A stretch of 64,000 bases of DNA from Pectobacterium polonicum (GCF_005497185.1 NZ_RJTN01000003.1:62001-126000); one strand, 5' to 3'; shown: positions 1 to 8,811, counted from the stretch's first letter. Translations and numbers: made by a program. The notes: a model not told the origin generated them from the letters alone.

Positions 1-252
1 CTGCTGGACGAGCCTTTTACCGGCGTCGATAGCCAAACCACGAAAACGCTCTTGCAGATTATCGAACAGCTTCACGCCGAAGGCAGAACCATTCTTACCG
101 TGTTGCACGATCTGGAACTGGTTAATCAGCATTTTCCAACTATCTTGCACCTTACCCCAGATGGCCATCGCTGGGGAGATGCCCATCCCATATTACATAG
201 CCTGCGCAAGGCGGAAAGTGATACGCCAACGCTCAGGATCGTCACGTCATGA
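1..252 (+). CDS. Metal ABC transporter ATP-binding protein (3' fragment)
   Basis: The reading frame is open from the first base, so only the last 83 residues are present. They begin at the Walker B region (LLDEPFTGVD) and continue through the switch histidine (TVLHDLE), the usual end of an ABC ATPase. The protein would sit on the cytoplasmic face and energise the permease encoded next. The stop overlaps the permease start (ATGA), which shows translational coupling. Together with the permease and the cluster A-I binding protein this is a zinc, manganese or iron importer of the Znu/Sit/Azt type; the metal cannot be read from sequence. Confidence 0.9.
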   Translation: MLDEPFTGVDSQTTKTLLQIIEQLHAEGRTILTVLHDLELVNQHFPTILHLTPDGHRWGDAHPILHSLRKAESDTPTLRIVTS

Positions 253-1103
253 TGCTATTTCATCTTATTACTTCTCCGTTTACCGAATTTGGTTTTATGC
301 GCCGTGCGCTGGTCGGTTGTCTGGTCATCACGCTGAGCGCCGCGCCATTGGGCTGCTTCCTGCTGTTGCGACGCATGAGCTTGATTGGTGATGCGCTGTC
401 ACATGCGGTGTTACCCGGCGTCGCCATCGGCTACCTCATTTCGGGGATGTCGCTGCTGGCGATGGGCATTGGCGGCTTCATTGCCGGGCTGTCCGTCGCC
501 ATGCTCTCTGGCTTCGTCACCCGCCACACGGAATTGAAAGAGGATGCCAGCTTTGCTGGATTTTACCTCGGTTCGCTGGCGCTCGGCGTGACGTTGGTTT
601 CACTGCGCGGCTCCAGCGTCGATCTGCTGCATGTGCTGTTCGGATCGATTCTGGCGGTAGATCGCGCGGCACTGATCGACATTGCACTGATTGGCTCTGC
701 CTCCTTGCTGGTACTGGCCGCTCTCTATCGGGCGCTGGTGATTGAATCATTTGACGTGACCTTCCTGCGCATGAACTCAGGGCGGTATCGGGCATTGATC
801 CACGGCCTGTTTCTGTCGCTGGTAGTGCTCAATCTGGTTGCCGGGTTCCAACTGCTAGGCACGCTGATGACGGTCGGCATGATGATGCTGCCAGCCGCCA
901 GCGCACGGTTCTGGACGCAGCGCCTGCCCGCAATGCTCGGCATCGCAGTGCTGCAAGGAATGATTGCCAGCCTGATCGGGCTGCTGTGGTCTTACTATGC
1001 CGAGTTGCCTGCTGGCCCCGCCATCATCCTGACGATGACGCTGTTTTTCTGTTTCTCGGTCTGTGTTGGTCACCACGGCGGGCTGTTACGCCTGCGTCGT
1101 TGA
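249..1103 (+). CDS. Metal ABC transporter permease
   Basis: This 284-residue, very hydrophobic protein fits the ABC-3 permease family (ZnuB/SitC/MntB-like), which forms the membrane channel for Zn, Mn or Fe uptake. It begins with a short amphipathic stretch, then repeated membrane segments; the conserved motif SLIGDALSHAVLPGVAIGY near residues 40-60 is typical of the family and contacts the ATPase. The ATG at 249 overlaps the ATPase stop by four bases. A periplasmic binding protein follows after about 40 bp, so the three genes form one operon. I see no truncation. Confidence 0.92.
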   Translation: MMLFHLITSPFTEFGFMRRALVGCLVITLSAAPLGCFLLLRRMSLIGDALSHAVLPGVAIGYLISGMSLLAMGIGGFIAGLSVAMLSGFVTRHTELKEDASFAGFYLGSLALGVTLVSLRGSSVDLLHVLFGSILAVDRAALIDIALIGSASLLVLAALYRALVIESFDVTFLRMNSGRYRALIHGLFLSLVVLNLVAGFQLLGTLMTVGMMMLPAASARFWTQRLPAMLGIAVLQGMIASLIGLLWSYYAELPAGPAIILTMTLFFCFSVCVGHHGGLLRLRR

Positions 1104-1143
1104 CCGATCCATTTCGTTATCTGCAACTGTCTGTGAGGGAAAA

Positions 1144-2022
1144 ATGAAACGTTCACTATTAGCTATCGCGTTATCCGGCCTGCTGCTTAGCCCACTGGCG
1201 ATGGCAAAAAATCTTGATGTAGTTGCCAGCTTTTCCGTACTTGGCGATATGGTCAGCCACATCGGCGGCGATCGTGTTACCGTGACCGATCTGGTGAAAC
1301 CGAATGGCGATCCGCATGAGTTTGAACCGTCGCCAAAAGACAGTAAAACGCTGGCTAGCGCCGATCTGGTTTTCGTTAATGGTCTAGGCTTAGAAGGCTG
1401 GATCGACAGACTGGTCACCGCATCTGGCTATCATGGCGACGTTATTACAGCCTCCAACGGGATTGAAACACGCTCAATGGTGGAAGACGGCAAAACGGAA
1501 ACCGATCCGCATGCCTGGAACAGCATGAGCAACGGCGTGATCTACGCACACAATATCGTCAATGCGCTGGCAAAAGCCGATCCTGCCAATGCCGATTACT
1601 ATCGTCAGCAGGGAGAAGCCTACATCACACAGCTACAGGAGCTGGATCGCTACGCGAAGAAAACCTTTGCCGCTATCCCGCCAGAAAAGCGCAAGGTGCT
1701 GACCAGCCATGACGCATTCGGCTACTTCAGTCAGGCCTATGGCGTGAAGTTCCTGTCGCCGGTGGGCTACTCTACCGAATCTGAAGCCAGCAGCAAAAAA
1801 GTGGCCTCGCTGATTAAGCAAATCAAGCAAGAGAAGGTGAAAAGCTACTTCATTGAGAACCAGACCGATGGGCGTCTGGTGAAGCAAATCGCCAATGCCA
1901 GCGGCGCACAGCCCGGCGGTGAACTGTACCCTGAAGCCCTGACCGACGCGTCCGGCCCGGCAGCGACCTATACGAGCGCGTTTAAGCACAACGTCGATAC
2001 CCTCGTCGCCAGCATGAAATAA
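1144..2022 (+). CDS. Metal ABC transporter periplasmic substrate-binding protein
   Basis: This 292-residue protein belongs to the cluster A-I (ZnuA/PsaA/SitA) solute-binding family that captures Zn, Mn or Fe in the periplasm and delivers it to the permease. It starts at ATG 1144, preceded by a GAGGGA ribosome-binding site and followed by a clear signal peptide (MKRSLLAIALSGLLLSPLAMA). Longer upstream in-frame starts overlap the permease and lack a signal peptide. Likely ligand motifs are GDPHEFEPSP, DPHAWNS, the Glu in FIENQTD and an Asp in LTDASGPA. There is no long His-rich loop of the ZnuA type, which leaves Mn/Fe as open as Zn. Confidence 0.9.
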   Translation: MKRSLLAIALSGLLLSPLAMAKNLDVVASFSVLGDMVSHIGGDRVTVTDLVKPNGDPHEFEPSPKDSKTLASADLVFVNGLGLEGWIDRLVTASGYHGDVITASNGIETRSMVEDGKTETDPHAWNSMSNGVIYAHNIVNALAKADPANADYYRQQGEAYITQLQELDRYAKKTFAAIPPEKRKVLTSHDAFGYFSQAYGVKFLSPVGYSTESEASSKKVASLIKQIKQEKVKSYFIENQTDGRLVKQIANASGAQPGGELYPEALTDASGPAATYTSAFKHNVDTLVASMK

Positions 2023-2063
2023 GCCCCGCGCCTGCTAACGCCAGACGGCCAAGAGAAATAGAC

Positions 2064-2106
2064 AAGGGCAGCAATGCCGGGAAACTTCCCGCCAGACGCT
2101 GCCCTT
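2064..2106. terminator. Convergent hairpin between metal transporter and Ter kinase
   Basis: AAGGGCAGC at 2064-2072 pairs with GCTGCCCTT at 2098-2106, and an inner GGGAA/TTCCC pair extends the fold. It lies between the convergent ends of the binding-protein gene and the Ter kinase gene. There is no long T-run on either side, so termination strength is uncertain. Confidence 0.5.
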
Positions 2107-2138
2107 AATGTTATGCACGCTGTTGGTACAGCCGAACG

Positions 2139-3638
2139 TTAATTGGATACCAGTTGTACCACCACCAGCCTTCCCCCCTCTTGGGTGGAAAGCACAAACT
2201 GTGCGCCGTCCGTCAACGCCAGTTTATCCCCGATAGCGACCCTCTGTTTATCAGGTAATGACATCAACTCATCAATACCTTCATTCACCAGCCACCATTG
2301 GTCATTATGAAAAACAAAATAACCCACACGTTTCTTCTGTTCTGGCGTCGTGCGCTCATTGGGGGCAATCAGGCGATTAACATGCCAGGCATACAGGGAC
2401 TGGCCGTTCCAGACCATCAGACGGTGGTCATCAGGGCGATAGCTCCCTGTTTTACGCGAAGAATACAGGTTGAGTATCGGCAGCTTGCCTTTATACGGCG
2501 TACCGCAATAAGGGCATGAGGGCTGAGTCTTACCCGAAAAGACATACCATTCCTGTTCGCACGCTGAGTTCTGGCACGGCTGGATAAGATCGACCGTTTT
2601 CACCAGTGCCGTTTCCCACTCATCCGCCGTCGGACGCTTGGCTGGCTCATGCAAACCGGTAATAAATGCTTTCTCAAACAGAGGCGTAAGATAAGGCCCC
2701 AAAATGGTAAAAGGGATCTTATCCGTATCCGCCCATGGCAGGGACGACGGACTGATTTGGCCGAGCTTAACCGCATTGCTGCGGTCTGTCGGATGTTCGA
2801 TAAACAGCGCCCTTTCCCCCATGGACAGGGATTCGTCCCGCATCTCATCATCCATATCATGAATTTTACCACCCCGTAGCGGGTGCCGGTAAAACAGATA
2901 CATGTAGATCAATACGGCTAACGCATGGCGATCGGTACTGATGCTAGGCAGAATCCGATTGGCATCTTCTTTCGCCAGATGCGTCGTTTTCACCACTTCG
3001 GGGGCAATAAAGTCCGGCGTACCCACGACGTCCGGTGGATATTTCCCCGGCACCACCAGACCATCGATATCGATCACGCAGGCATGACCCGCTTCGGGAT
3101 CAACCAGCACGTTCTTATAACTGAGATCGCTATGGCACAGACCGGCGGCGTGCATACGGCGTACTGCCCGAGTCAATAGCAAGCAGACTTTTAGGTAATT
3201 CAGCAGGTTACCGCGCTCACGCGGATCGAGAAATTTATTCTGGTTATTCGCACTGGCGAACCATTTTCCTTCTTTTTCTCGCCCTTTGATGCCAAGAAAA
3301 TCATTATTCTTGGAACCATACTTAAAGAAAAAGTGGCTGTGGTAGGTTGGCACCACAATACCAATTCGCCCCTCGTGTTCAACCACGCTGGTCGGCCAGC
3401 AGAACAGATCTTGCCAATATTCGCCGCCCGCCTGCTCAAAAATACTTTGCCGATAGCGGCCGGTGATCATCGCAATTCGCTCTTTCGCCTGCTCATTCTG
3501 TGGCTTTTTATAGAAAGCCACCACGTAGGTCTTGTCGGGAGAGAAATAGACATCTTTCATCGAACCCGAACCGATGACTTCGTCAACGTACTGGACGAGC
3601 TCGCCATCTCGGGTGGTACAACTAATAATATTAGCCAT
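2139..3638 (-). CDS. Ter-associated serine/threonine protein kinase with zinc ribbon
   Basis: This is a 499-residue eukaryote-like kinase of the type found with TerY and PP2C in extended Ter loci. The glycine loop is at residues 22-26 (IGSGS), the likely ATP lysine at about 44, the catalytic loop HSDLSYKN at 169-176, the DFG equivalent DIDG at 190-193 and the APE motif at 212-214. A zinc ribbon follows (Cys 355, 360, 375, 378), then a beta-rich tail of about 120 residues that could be a phosphopeptide-binding or similar sensor domain. It has no membrane segment. It is the last gene of a leftward run, 30 bp after the PP2C phosphatase, so the two probably act as an opposing pair on vWA or TerD-family partners. 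The target is inferred, not seen. Confidence 0.85.
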   Translation of the reverse strand: MANIISCTTRDGELVQYVDEVIGSGSMKDVYFSPDKTYVVAFYKKPQNEQAKERIAMITGRYRQSIFEQAGGEYWQDLFCWPTSVVEHEGRIGIVVPTYHSHFFFKYGSKNNDFLGIKGREKEGKWFASANNQNKFLDPRERGNLLNYLKVCLLLTRAVRRMHAAGLCHSDLSYKNVLVDPEAGHACVIDIDGLVVPGKYPPDVVGTPDFIAPEVVKTTHLAKEDANRILPSISTDRHALAVLIYMYLFYRHPLRGGKIHDMDDEMRDESLSMGERALFIEHPTDRSNAVKLGQISPSSLPWADTDKIPFTILGPYLTPLFEKAFITGLHEPAKRPTADEWETALVKTVDLIQPCQNSACEQEWYVFSGKTQPSCPYCGTPYKGKLPILNLYSSRKTGSYRPDDHRLMVWNGQSLYAWHVNRLIAPNERTTPEQKKRVGYFVFHNDQWWLVNEGIDELMSLPDKQRVAIGDKLALTDGAQFVLSTQEGGRLVVVQLVSN

Positions 3639-3668
3639 TTATTATCACCAGCAATCCATTTCTGAGAC

Positions 3669-5417
3669 TCACCATGCCACGACAATCGTCCGGTCATCAT
3701 GGTTTCCGGGCGAGAAAAAGTTTAGCCACTCAGTCAGTTGTTCTGCCGCCTGTTCGCTGTCATTCAGGCAAGGAGCAATGTCGGCAATCAGTGCATCCCA
3801 TTTTGCCGCGTTTTGTAGCCCGTTATCCGTTTCAAAATAGGGATCGGATACCCCATCGGTCATCAGGATCAGGTGCGAAATATCGCTCCATTTACCAATA
3901 ATAACGCGTTTACTAAATTGAGGGTCTTGCACGGCATCCTGATCCAGAAAGCGAGTTTGCCCGGCATATTCACCACTATCCGGCATGCCTAATAGACGGA
4001 CTTTCCCCGCGGGTCCATAGGCGGCGATAGCACCGTCTCCTAACCAGAACGACGCGGCAAATAACCCATCATCCGTGCGTAACGCAACCGTCGCTAGCAG
4101 CGTGGTGGAGTAGGATTTAATGCTTTCGCTTGTTTCCAGCGCTTCGCCGTGGATCTTATGCACCGCAAGCTGTGCGGCCTTATGAAATTGGCTGACAAAG
4201 AAGGTGCCGACCTCCCGCTGATCTTCCGGCGTCCAATCGGCGATCGCGCGCTTTAACCCTGACGCCGATTCCCCTGCCAGTTGCCGCGCTAAATAGTCGC
4301 CAACCACCGCCGTGACCAGCCGAGATCCCTGCCGAGAATTTTTCGCGCTCCCAGCACCGTCAGCAACCAACAGGACACTCCAACCGCTGTCGTTGTCGTG
4401 CGCGATAAAATAGTCATCATCACGAAACGTACCGACATGTTCATGCGAACGTCCTCGGCGGCTGGCGGCAACAATGTTAACGCCCGGCAACCGAATCGCC
4501 TGTTGCGCCATGTTCGCTTTAAAATAACGATCGTCTGCGGGGGGATCGATGATTTTCCATAGGCTGCGCGGATCGGGATTCACGATCAAGAGTACCTTTG
4601 TGACTCCCACCGTCGCGGTTCCGCATGACCAGTGGACAGCAATTTCCCAATCACCACTTCGTGTCGGCATGCCCACCAACGCAGCAGCCTCGCGGTCGAA
4701 TTGCAACCCGATCGCTTCGCTAAACACCACCTCCTGCACATCAGGCTTCATCCCGTTATCAAGGCTAATCTCAATGGGAGAGTTAAAGGGTGTACCGACG
4801 CGGGCATTCGCGATATTAACTTTTGCTTGTGGCAGACTCACTGCCGCTGGAGGTGCTTTATTACTCAGGCTCGGTGTGGGAACTTGCCCAGGTTTTAGCG
4901 CATTTACCGTGGCTGGGCGAGCTTGTGCGGCATTCAACTCTGCAAACGACATCGCTTCCCATTGTGCTTTTTCCACGTTCTCCTGTTCCACAGGCACCGG
5001 CGGTGGCTCTACGGCTTCTGGTGCCGCTATCTCAGGGGAAATAACCTCGTCCTGTACCGATACAGTGGCCATATCCTGTGATATCTCCACGGCATCCGGC
5101 TGCGTAATAACAGCGTCCGCCGATGTCTCTAAGGCTTCAACAGCGTCAGGCTTCACGCTCTGAGGGGCATTATTTCCTATAGGATCATCGTTTTCTGTAG
5201 AACCACGGCTTCCTGTAGCGTCACCGCTTTCTGTAATAGAAAGAGGCGGTGCGATACTTTCCGCTTTGAGCATGACCTGTTCACGCAGTTTGTCTAACAG
5301 TGCGCGTAGCTCAGCATCATCGCCCCACGCGTTAACTTCAGCGTTGGGAAACGTTTTTCCTGCCTGCTGCAAAATCAGCGCGAAGATCTGGAGATTCAGA
5401 CGGACATCACTATCCAT
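3669..5417 (-). CDS. PP2C-family protein phosphatase (Ter-associated)
   Basis: The 582-residue protein ends in a PP2C-type metal-dependent phosphatase domain. Metal-binding motifs are visible as VADGAGSAKNSRQGS near residue 350, LMTDGVSDP near 510 and HDDRTIVV near the C terminus. The N-terminal third contains a low-complexity stretch rich in Glu, Val, Ala and Pro (about residues 60-190), probably a flexible linker, after a short helical head. Its ATG overlaps the stop of the vWA gene upstream by one base (TAATG), and the kinase gene follows after 30 bp. It should dephosphorylate the kinase's substrates in the cytoplasm; this role is inferred from the conserved kinase-phosphatase-vWA triad. 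Confidence 0.85.
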   Translation of the reverse strand: MDSDVRLNLQIFALILQQAGKTFPNAEVNAWGDDAELRALLDKLREQVMLKAESIAPPLSITESGDATGSRGSTENDDPIGNNAPQSVKPDAVEALETSADAVITQPDAVEISQDMATVSVQDEVISPEIAAPEAVEPPPVPVEQENVEKAQWEAMSFAELNAAQARPATVNALKPGQVPTPSLSNKAPPAAVSLPQAKVNIANARVGTPFNSPIEISLDNGMKPDVQEVVFSEAIGLQFDREAAALVGMPTRSGDWEIAVHWSCGTATVGVTKVLLIVNPDPRSLWKIIDPPADDRYFKANMAQQAIRLPGVNIVAASRRGRSHEHVGTFRDDDYFIAHDNDSGWSVLLVADGAGSAKNSRQGSRLVTAVVGDYLARQLAGESASGLKRAIADWTPEDQREVGTFFVSQFHKAAQLAVHKIHGEALETSESIKSYSTTLLATVALRTDDGLFAASFWLGDGAIAAYGPAGKVRLLGMPDSGEYAGQTRFLDQDAVQDPQFSKRVIIGKWSDISHLILMTDGVSDPYFETDNGLQNAAKWDALIADIAPCLNDSEQAAEQLTEWLNFFSPGNHDDRTIVVAW

Positions 5418-6457
5418 TAGCCCCTCCCGCGATTGACATCGAAATCATCCACACCGCCGTTTTCACTAAAGCTAATGTTATGATTGCACCAAGGGCATAT
5501 CACAGTTTCTGGCCCGTTAATGCACAGCAGTTTTCCGCAGGAACACATCGCAAAAGCACTGGCATTACCGCAGTGGGGGCAACCCGGCGCGCCGTGTAAT
5601 TCGCTCGTGTTTACTTGCAGCGCAGAGGCTCTGGCATCACTCCAGGCAAAATAATCTTCATCTATCGGGAAACAGCCCGCCAGATTAAATCCGTTGATAT
5701 TGAGCTTAAAATTGAGGGACGACAGGTTAACGTTGGGGCGCTCATACTTCATCAGATAGGGGCGGCGAGATTTGTTGCAGCGGCCAACCAGAATGACACA
5801 GTTCTCATCATACGCCCGCGCAACCTCATCCTTAGCCAGCCGAACAATAGACTCATTATTCGACAACAACGGTGGCGCATCTTCCCCGACGCTGCGGCTA
5901 TGGGCAGTGACAGACGCGGTGATCCATTTGATAAAGCGGGTGAAATCCCCTTCTTGCGCCTCAGTAAACAGCAATACATTTTCGGTGAGTTGGCGCAATG
6001 TATTCAAATCGGCAGAGGCTCCCAGACCAATCGCGATCAGGTTGACCTTATTAGCGTAGTGCTGTTTCCAACGTGTAATCTCCGGTGCGGTATCATCCGT
6101 CGGGCGACCATCTGTCAGCAGATAGACCACGGGTTTCCAGTCACCTTTACGCTCTTGCGTCGTCTTTCTTACTTGTTCATCGATCTGTTTAGTCAATTCC
6201 CGCAGCGCAGCGCCAAGGCTGGTGCCGCCGCCTAACGGCAGACGCGGTGGATAGAATGATACCACCTCCACCAAGGGAACGATGGTTTGCGCCACACCGG
6301 CAAAAGCGATGACGGAAATCCAAGCCGTTTCGAGGGCGTGAGGATCTTTTTTCAAATCGCTAACGATAGCCTGTAGGCCATCGTTCATTTTCTTCAGATT
6401 ATCTCCGATCATCGACTCCGAGCAGTCGAGAACGAAGAAAACGGGTAGTCGTCTCAT
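5417..6457 (-). CDS. vWA-domain protein with C-terminal zinc ribbon (TerY-type)
   Basis: This 346-residue protein starts at ATG 6457, where the sequence MRRLPVFFVLD matches the starts of the two other TerY proteins; a longer upstream frame adds 83 residues unlike the family. The vWA domain carries a MIDAS metal site (DCSES, residues 11-15), GGGTSLG and LLTDGRPTDD. Unlike the 212-residue TerY proteins, it continues through a second region into a cysteine-rich zinc ribbon (CPHC, CSCG, CPWC) near the end. It likely acts as a scaffold for the kinase and phosphatase encoded downstream. A hairpin lies between it and the gene upstream, so it may have its own promoter. Confidence 0.85.
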   Translation of the reverse strand: MRRLPVFFVLDCSESMIGDNLKKMNDGLQAIVSDLKKDPHALETAWISVIAFAGVAQTIVPLVEVVSFYPPRLPLGGGTSLGAALRELTKQIDEQVRKTTQERKGDWKPVVYLLTDGRPTDDTAPEITRWKQHYANKVNLIAIGLGASADLNTLRQLTENVLLFTEAQEGDFTRFIKWITASVTAHSRSVGEDAPPLLSNNESIVRLAKDEVARAYDENCVILVGRCNKSRRPYLMKYERPNVNLSSLNFKLNINGFNLAGCFPIDEDYFAWSDARASALQVNTSELHGAPGCPHCGNASAFAMCSCGKLLCINGPETVICPWCNHNISFSENGGVDDFDVNRGRG

Positions 6458-6550
6458 AACAGACACCTTTATTAAGCCAATAGCCTGTAAGCGAATCACC
6501 TTCGCAGCAAGCACTGCTATGGGTTTAAATGTGAGCGTGGTCGCTAAATA

Positions 6551-6583
6551 AAAGGCAAGGTTCCCTGTCGGGAGCCCTGCCTT
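6551..6583 (-). terminator. Hairpin after the second TerY gene
   Basis: AAGGCA (6552-6557) pairs with TGCCTT (6578-6583), with an inner TCCC/GGGA pair. On the minus strand the stem is followed by TTTTATTT, a good intrinsic terminator. It would separate terY1-terX-terY2 from the vWA-phosphatase-kinase genes. Confidence 0.65.
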
Positions 6584-6587
6584 GACG

Positions 6588-7226
6588 TCACAGAACCAGC
6601 TGTATTTCGGGAGGCGGAGGCGGTAGGTTATCCTGACCCGCCGTGACGCCGGAGCTGGTGCTGCCGGACGCGACGCTCGCAGAAACCCATTTGAAGAAAC
6701 CGGCAAACGCCGTAGAGTCCAGCGTTTCTAAGGCCACCACTTGGTTGGTCAGTTTTTTCAGGTGTTCATGCTTGGCTTTCGGCCCAACCGCACAGGCAAT
6801 GATCGAACCGAAGGCACGCTTTTTGACTTCGGTCACGGCTTCATCATACGCGTAGGCGTCAGAAGGGCTACCGTCCGTCATGAGGAATACCAGAGGACGC
6901 CAGTCGCCTTTCTGATCGCCATCGGAGCGTTTGACATCGCGATCGACGGACTGGATCAAACACTCAAGGGCCGCCCCCGTAAAGGTGCCACCCGCGCTGG
7001 GAACCACGATATCGGTAAACTGGAAATCTTCCAGCGGCGTCAACGGGATAAACTCTCGCGCGTCATTGTCGTAGGTGATGATCGAGATATGGACGCTTTC
7101 TAGCGCGTAAGGGTCCTGACGCAGTGCGCTGAGCATGGCCTGAATCCCCACATTGACCGCATGAATGGACTCGCCGCGCATTGAGCCTGAAGTATCAATC
7201 AAGAGATAAACAGGTAGCCGCCTCAT
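6588..7226 (-). CDS. terY: TerY-family vWA protein (second copy)
   Basis: This 212-residue single-domain vWA protein has an intact MIDAS motif (DTSGS at 11-15) and MTDGSPSD further on, as expected for divalent-metal-dependent protein binding in the cytoplasm. It starts one base after the terX stop, so the two are coupled. The C terminus ends in a run of five prolines, then Glu and a hydrophobic tail ending VL. The first TerY copy (7899-8537) has nearly the same tail. TerY proteins accompany TerD-family proteins in Ter systems, where they are thought to assemble the complex; the precise function is unproven. Confidence 0.88.
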   Translation of the reverse strand: MRRLPVYLLIDTSGSMRGESIHAVNVGIQAMLSALRQDPYALESVHISIITYDNDAREFIPLTPLEDFQFTDIVVPSAGGTFTGAALECLIQSVDRDVKRSDGDQKGDWRPLVFLMTDGSPSDAYAYDEAVTEVKKRAFGSIIACAVGPKAKHEHLKKLTNQVVALETLDSTAFAGFFKWVSASVASGSTSSGVTAGQDNLPPPPPEIQLVL

Positions 7227-7871
7227 TTACAGGTAGCTCTTTAAATGTGTAATAAAGCTATCTGAATCGGAAGGTTCACCGATAGCACAGAGTTTCCAAC
7301 CCGTGCCTTCGCGCACCAGTTCGGCAAATACCATAGAGCATTGTTGGTTAAATGCAGGCCCGCCGGAAAGATCAAAACGCGCCATTTCTACATTCTTGGC
7401 ATCGACAGCGCGAATAAACGCGTTCTTCACTTTACCAAAATGCTGTTGCTGTTCCTGACCGTTATAAATTTGGACGATAAAAACAATTTTTTCGTATTTG
7501 GCATCCAGCGTATTCAGGTTAGCGATGATTTGCTCATCGTCGCCATCCCCCGCTCCGGTGCGGTTGTCGCCAGTTAACCAGATTTGACCTGAGTGGTGCC
7601 GCTGGTTATTGAAAAAGATCACATCCCCGTTATCCAACGTGGGGCGGCCATCTTCTATCTGCCCCAAATCAACCACTTTTCCTTCGGCATTGCACAGGAA
7701 AGCGATAACATCGAGATCATACTCATCTTCTGTTTTCTTACCAAATATTCCCCCCAGGAAGCCTTTTTTCTCTTCGCTAATGTCCCACCCCAGACCGATG
7801 GTGACAGAGGAGAGATCAAATTCATTCTTCTTGAGGCTAACACTTTGTCCTTTACGCAAACTGACTGACAT
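7227..7871 (-). CDS. terX: TerX, TerD-family protein
   Basis: The 214-residue protein is a TerD-domain member. It opens with the family signature of short SL repeats (MSVSLRKGQSVSLKK) and has the calcium-binding-type motif [15 protein letters not shown]. It differs from TerD and TerE by an insertion after residue 30 (EEKKGFLGGIFGKKTEDEY) before the first Asp-rich motif. It lies between two TerY genes, 27 bp after the first and directly abutting the second, so it probably binds vWA partners. TerD domains bind calcium and may associate with membrane; the physiological ligand is unknown. Confidence 0.88.
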   Translation of the reverse strand: MSVSLRKGQSVSLKKNEFDLSSVTIGLGWDISEEKKGFLGGIFGKKTEDEYDLDVIAFLCNAEGKVVDLGQIEDGRPTLDNGDVIFFNNQRHHSGQIWLTGDNRTGAGDGDDEQIIANLNTLDAKYEKIVFIVQIYNGQEQQQHFGKVKNAFIRAVDAKNVEMARFDLSGGPAFNQQCSMVFAELVREGTGWKLCAIGEPSDSDSFITHLKSYL

Positions 7872-7898
7872 ACAGTCTCCTTGTTTTTGATAATAGAA

Positions 7899-8537
7899 TT
7901 AGAGCACTACATTCACTTCTGGCGGCGGTGGGGGGAGATCGTCAAGGCCTATAACGTCTTTTTTACCCGACTCCACTTTTTGGCTTCCCACAGAAATACT
8001 CGCCGATACCCACTTGAAAAATGCTTTGATGGCGTTCGAATCCGCCGTATCAAGCTGTAAAACGATTTCGGTAATTTCCTGTAAAACCTTTGTTTCTGCG
8101 ACTTGCCCAGCGGCACAGGCGACAACGACGCCAGTACGCGCCGACTTAAAGTCAGCGACACCTTTACGCCAGTCATCCGTTGGTGCACCATCAGTCATGA
8201 TGAAGACCAGTGGACGCCAGTCACCCTTCGTTTCCGCCGTAGTTTTCTGAACCTCGCGTTCAATAGCCTGAGCCACCAGCGATAGCGCCTCACCCAGAGC
8301 GGTCGTTCCATTCGCAACCAGATCGGGGGATTTGAAAGTAAGCAGGTCAGTTAGCGGTACAACTTGGCGGGCGGAGGTATCAAAGGTAATGACGGAAACA
8401 TAAGCGGTTTCCAACGCGTAGGGGTCTTGTCGCAACGTCGTGAGTAACGTCTGTACCCCATTTTTGACGGCTTCAATTGGCTCACCGTGCATAGAACCAG
8501 AGGTATCCAACAACAAATAGACGGGTAGTCTTCGCAT
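7899..8537 (-). CDS. terY: TerY-family vWA protein (first copy)
   Basis: This 212-residue vWA protein is the first gene of the leftward signalling operon. It has the MIDAS motif DTSGS (11-15), TALGEAL and MTDGAPTDD, and is a paralogue of the 6588-7226 gene with similar length and ends. The tail DDLPPPPPEVNVVL parallels the other copy. The gene lies about 275 bp from terW, in whose direction a palindromic motif shared with the terZ promoter occurs. It probably serves as a metal-dependent adaptor for TerX and related proteins; this is family knowledge rather than anything shown here. Confidence 0.88.
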   Translation of the reverse strand: MRRLPVYLLLDTSGSMHGEPIEAVKNGVQTLLTTLRQDPYALETAYVSVITFDTSARQVVPLTDLLTFKSPDLVANGTTALGEALSLVAQAIEREVQKTTAETKGDWRPLVFIMTDGAPTDDWRKGVADFKSARTGVVVACAAGQVAETKVLQEITEIVLQLDTADSNAIKAFFKWVSASISVGSQKVESGKKDVIGLDDLPPPPPEVNVVL

Positions 8538-8566
8538 ATCATCAATCCGTTTATCTTATGCATAAT

Positions 8567-8582
8567 ATGATGGAGATATCAT
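8567..8582. promoter_or_regulatory. Palindromic motif upstream of terY (candidate operator)
   Basis: ATGAT-GGAGAT-ATCAT lies 30 bp upstream of the first terY start. The same two half sites occur, in opposite order or overlapping, in the terZ/ATP-grasp intergenic region. Candidate TerW operator; inference only. Confidence 0.35.
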
Positions 8583-8666
8583 AATCCTTCTGGTTGTTAT
8601 CTCAACAAAAAATGCGCACCACCAACCTAATGCTGATCGTTTAAGAAGCGAGATACACGGGGCGAC

Positions 8667-8705
8667 CACAGGGGTGAGGCCTCCCTGCGGGAACCTCCCC
8701 CTGTG
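8667..8705 (-). terminator. Hairpin downstream of terW
   Basis: CACAGGGG-TGAGG at 8667-8679 pairs with CCTCCCCCTGTG at 8694-8705 with a G-rich loop. It lies between the end of terW and the terY promoter. It lacks a T-run on the minus strand, so it may be a weak terminator or attenuating fold. Confidence 0.4.
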
Positions 8706-8811
8706 TTTCCCCTTATAACGGGCTTAAGTAAACAGCGTTACATCACCAACCCGCAGAATTGAGAGGGTTGAATGGGATGTGGTTCAGGAGGATAACGGGA
8801 AGACGTGGGGC

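Noticed and set aside
4549-5163. A 204-residue open frame on the plus strand opposite the PP2C gene
   Set aside because: It is a shadow of the low-complexity part of the PP2C gene and has no ribosome site or family features.
5417-6706. Longer start for the third vWA protein at 6706
   Set aside because: The first 83 residues cover the terminator and end of the upstream gene; MRRLPVF matches the other TerY starts.
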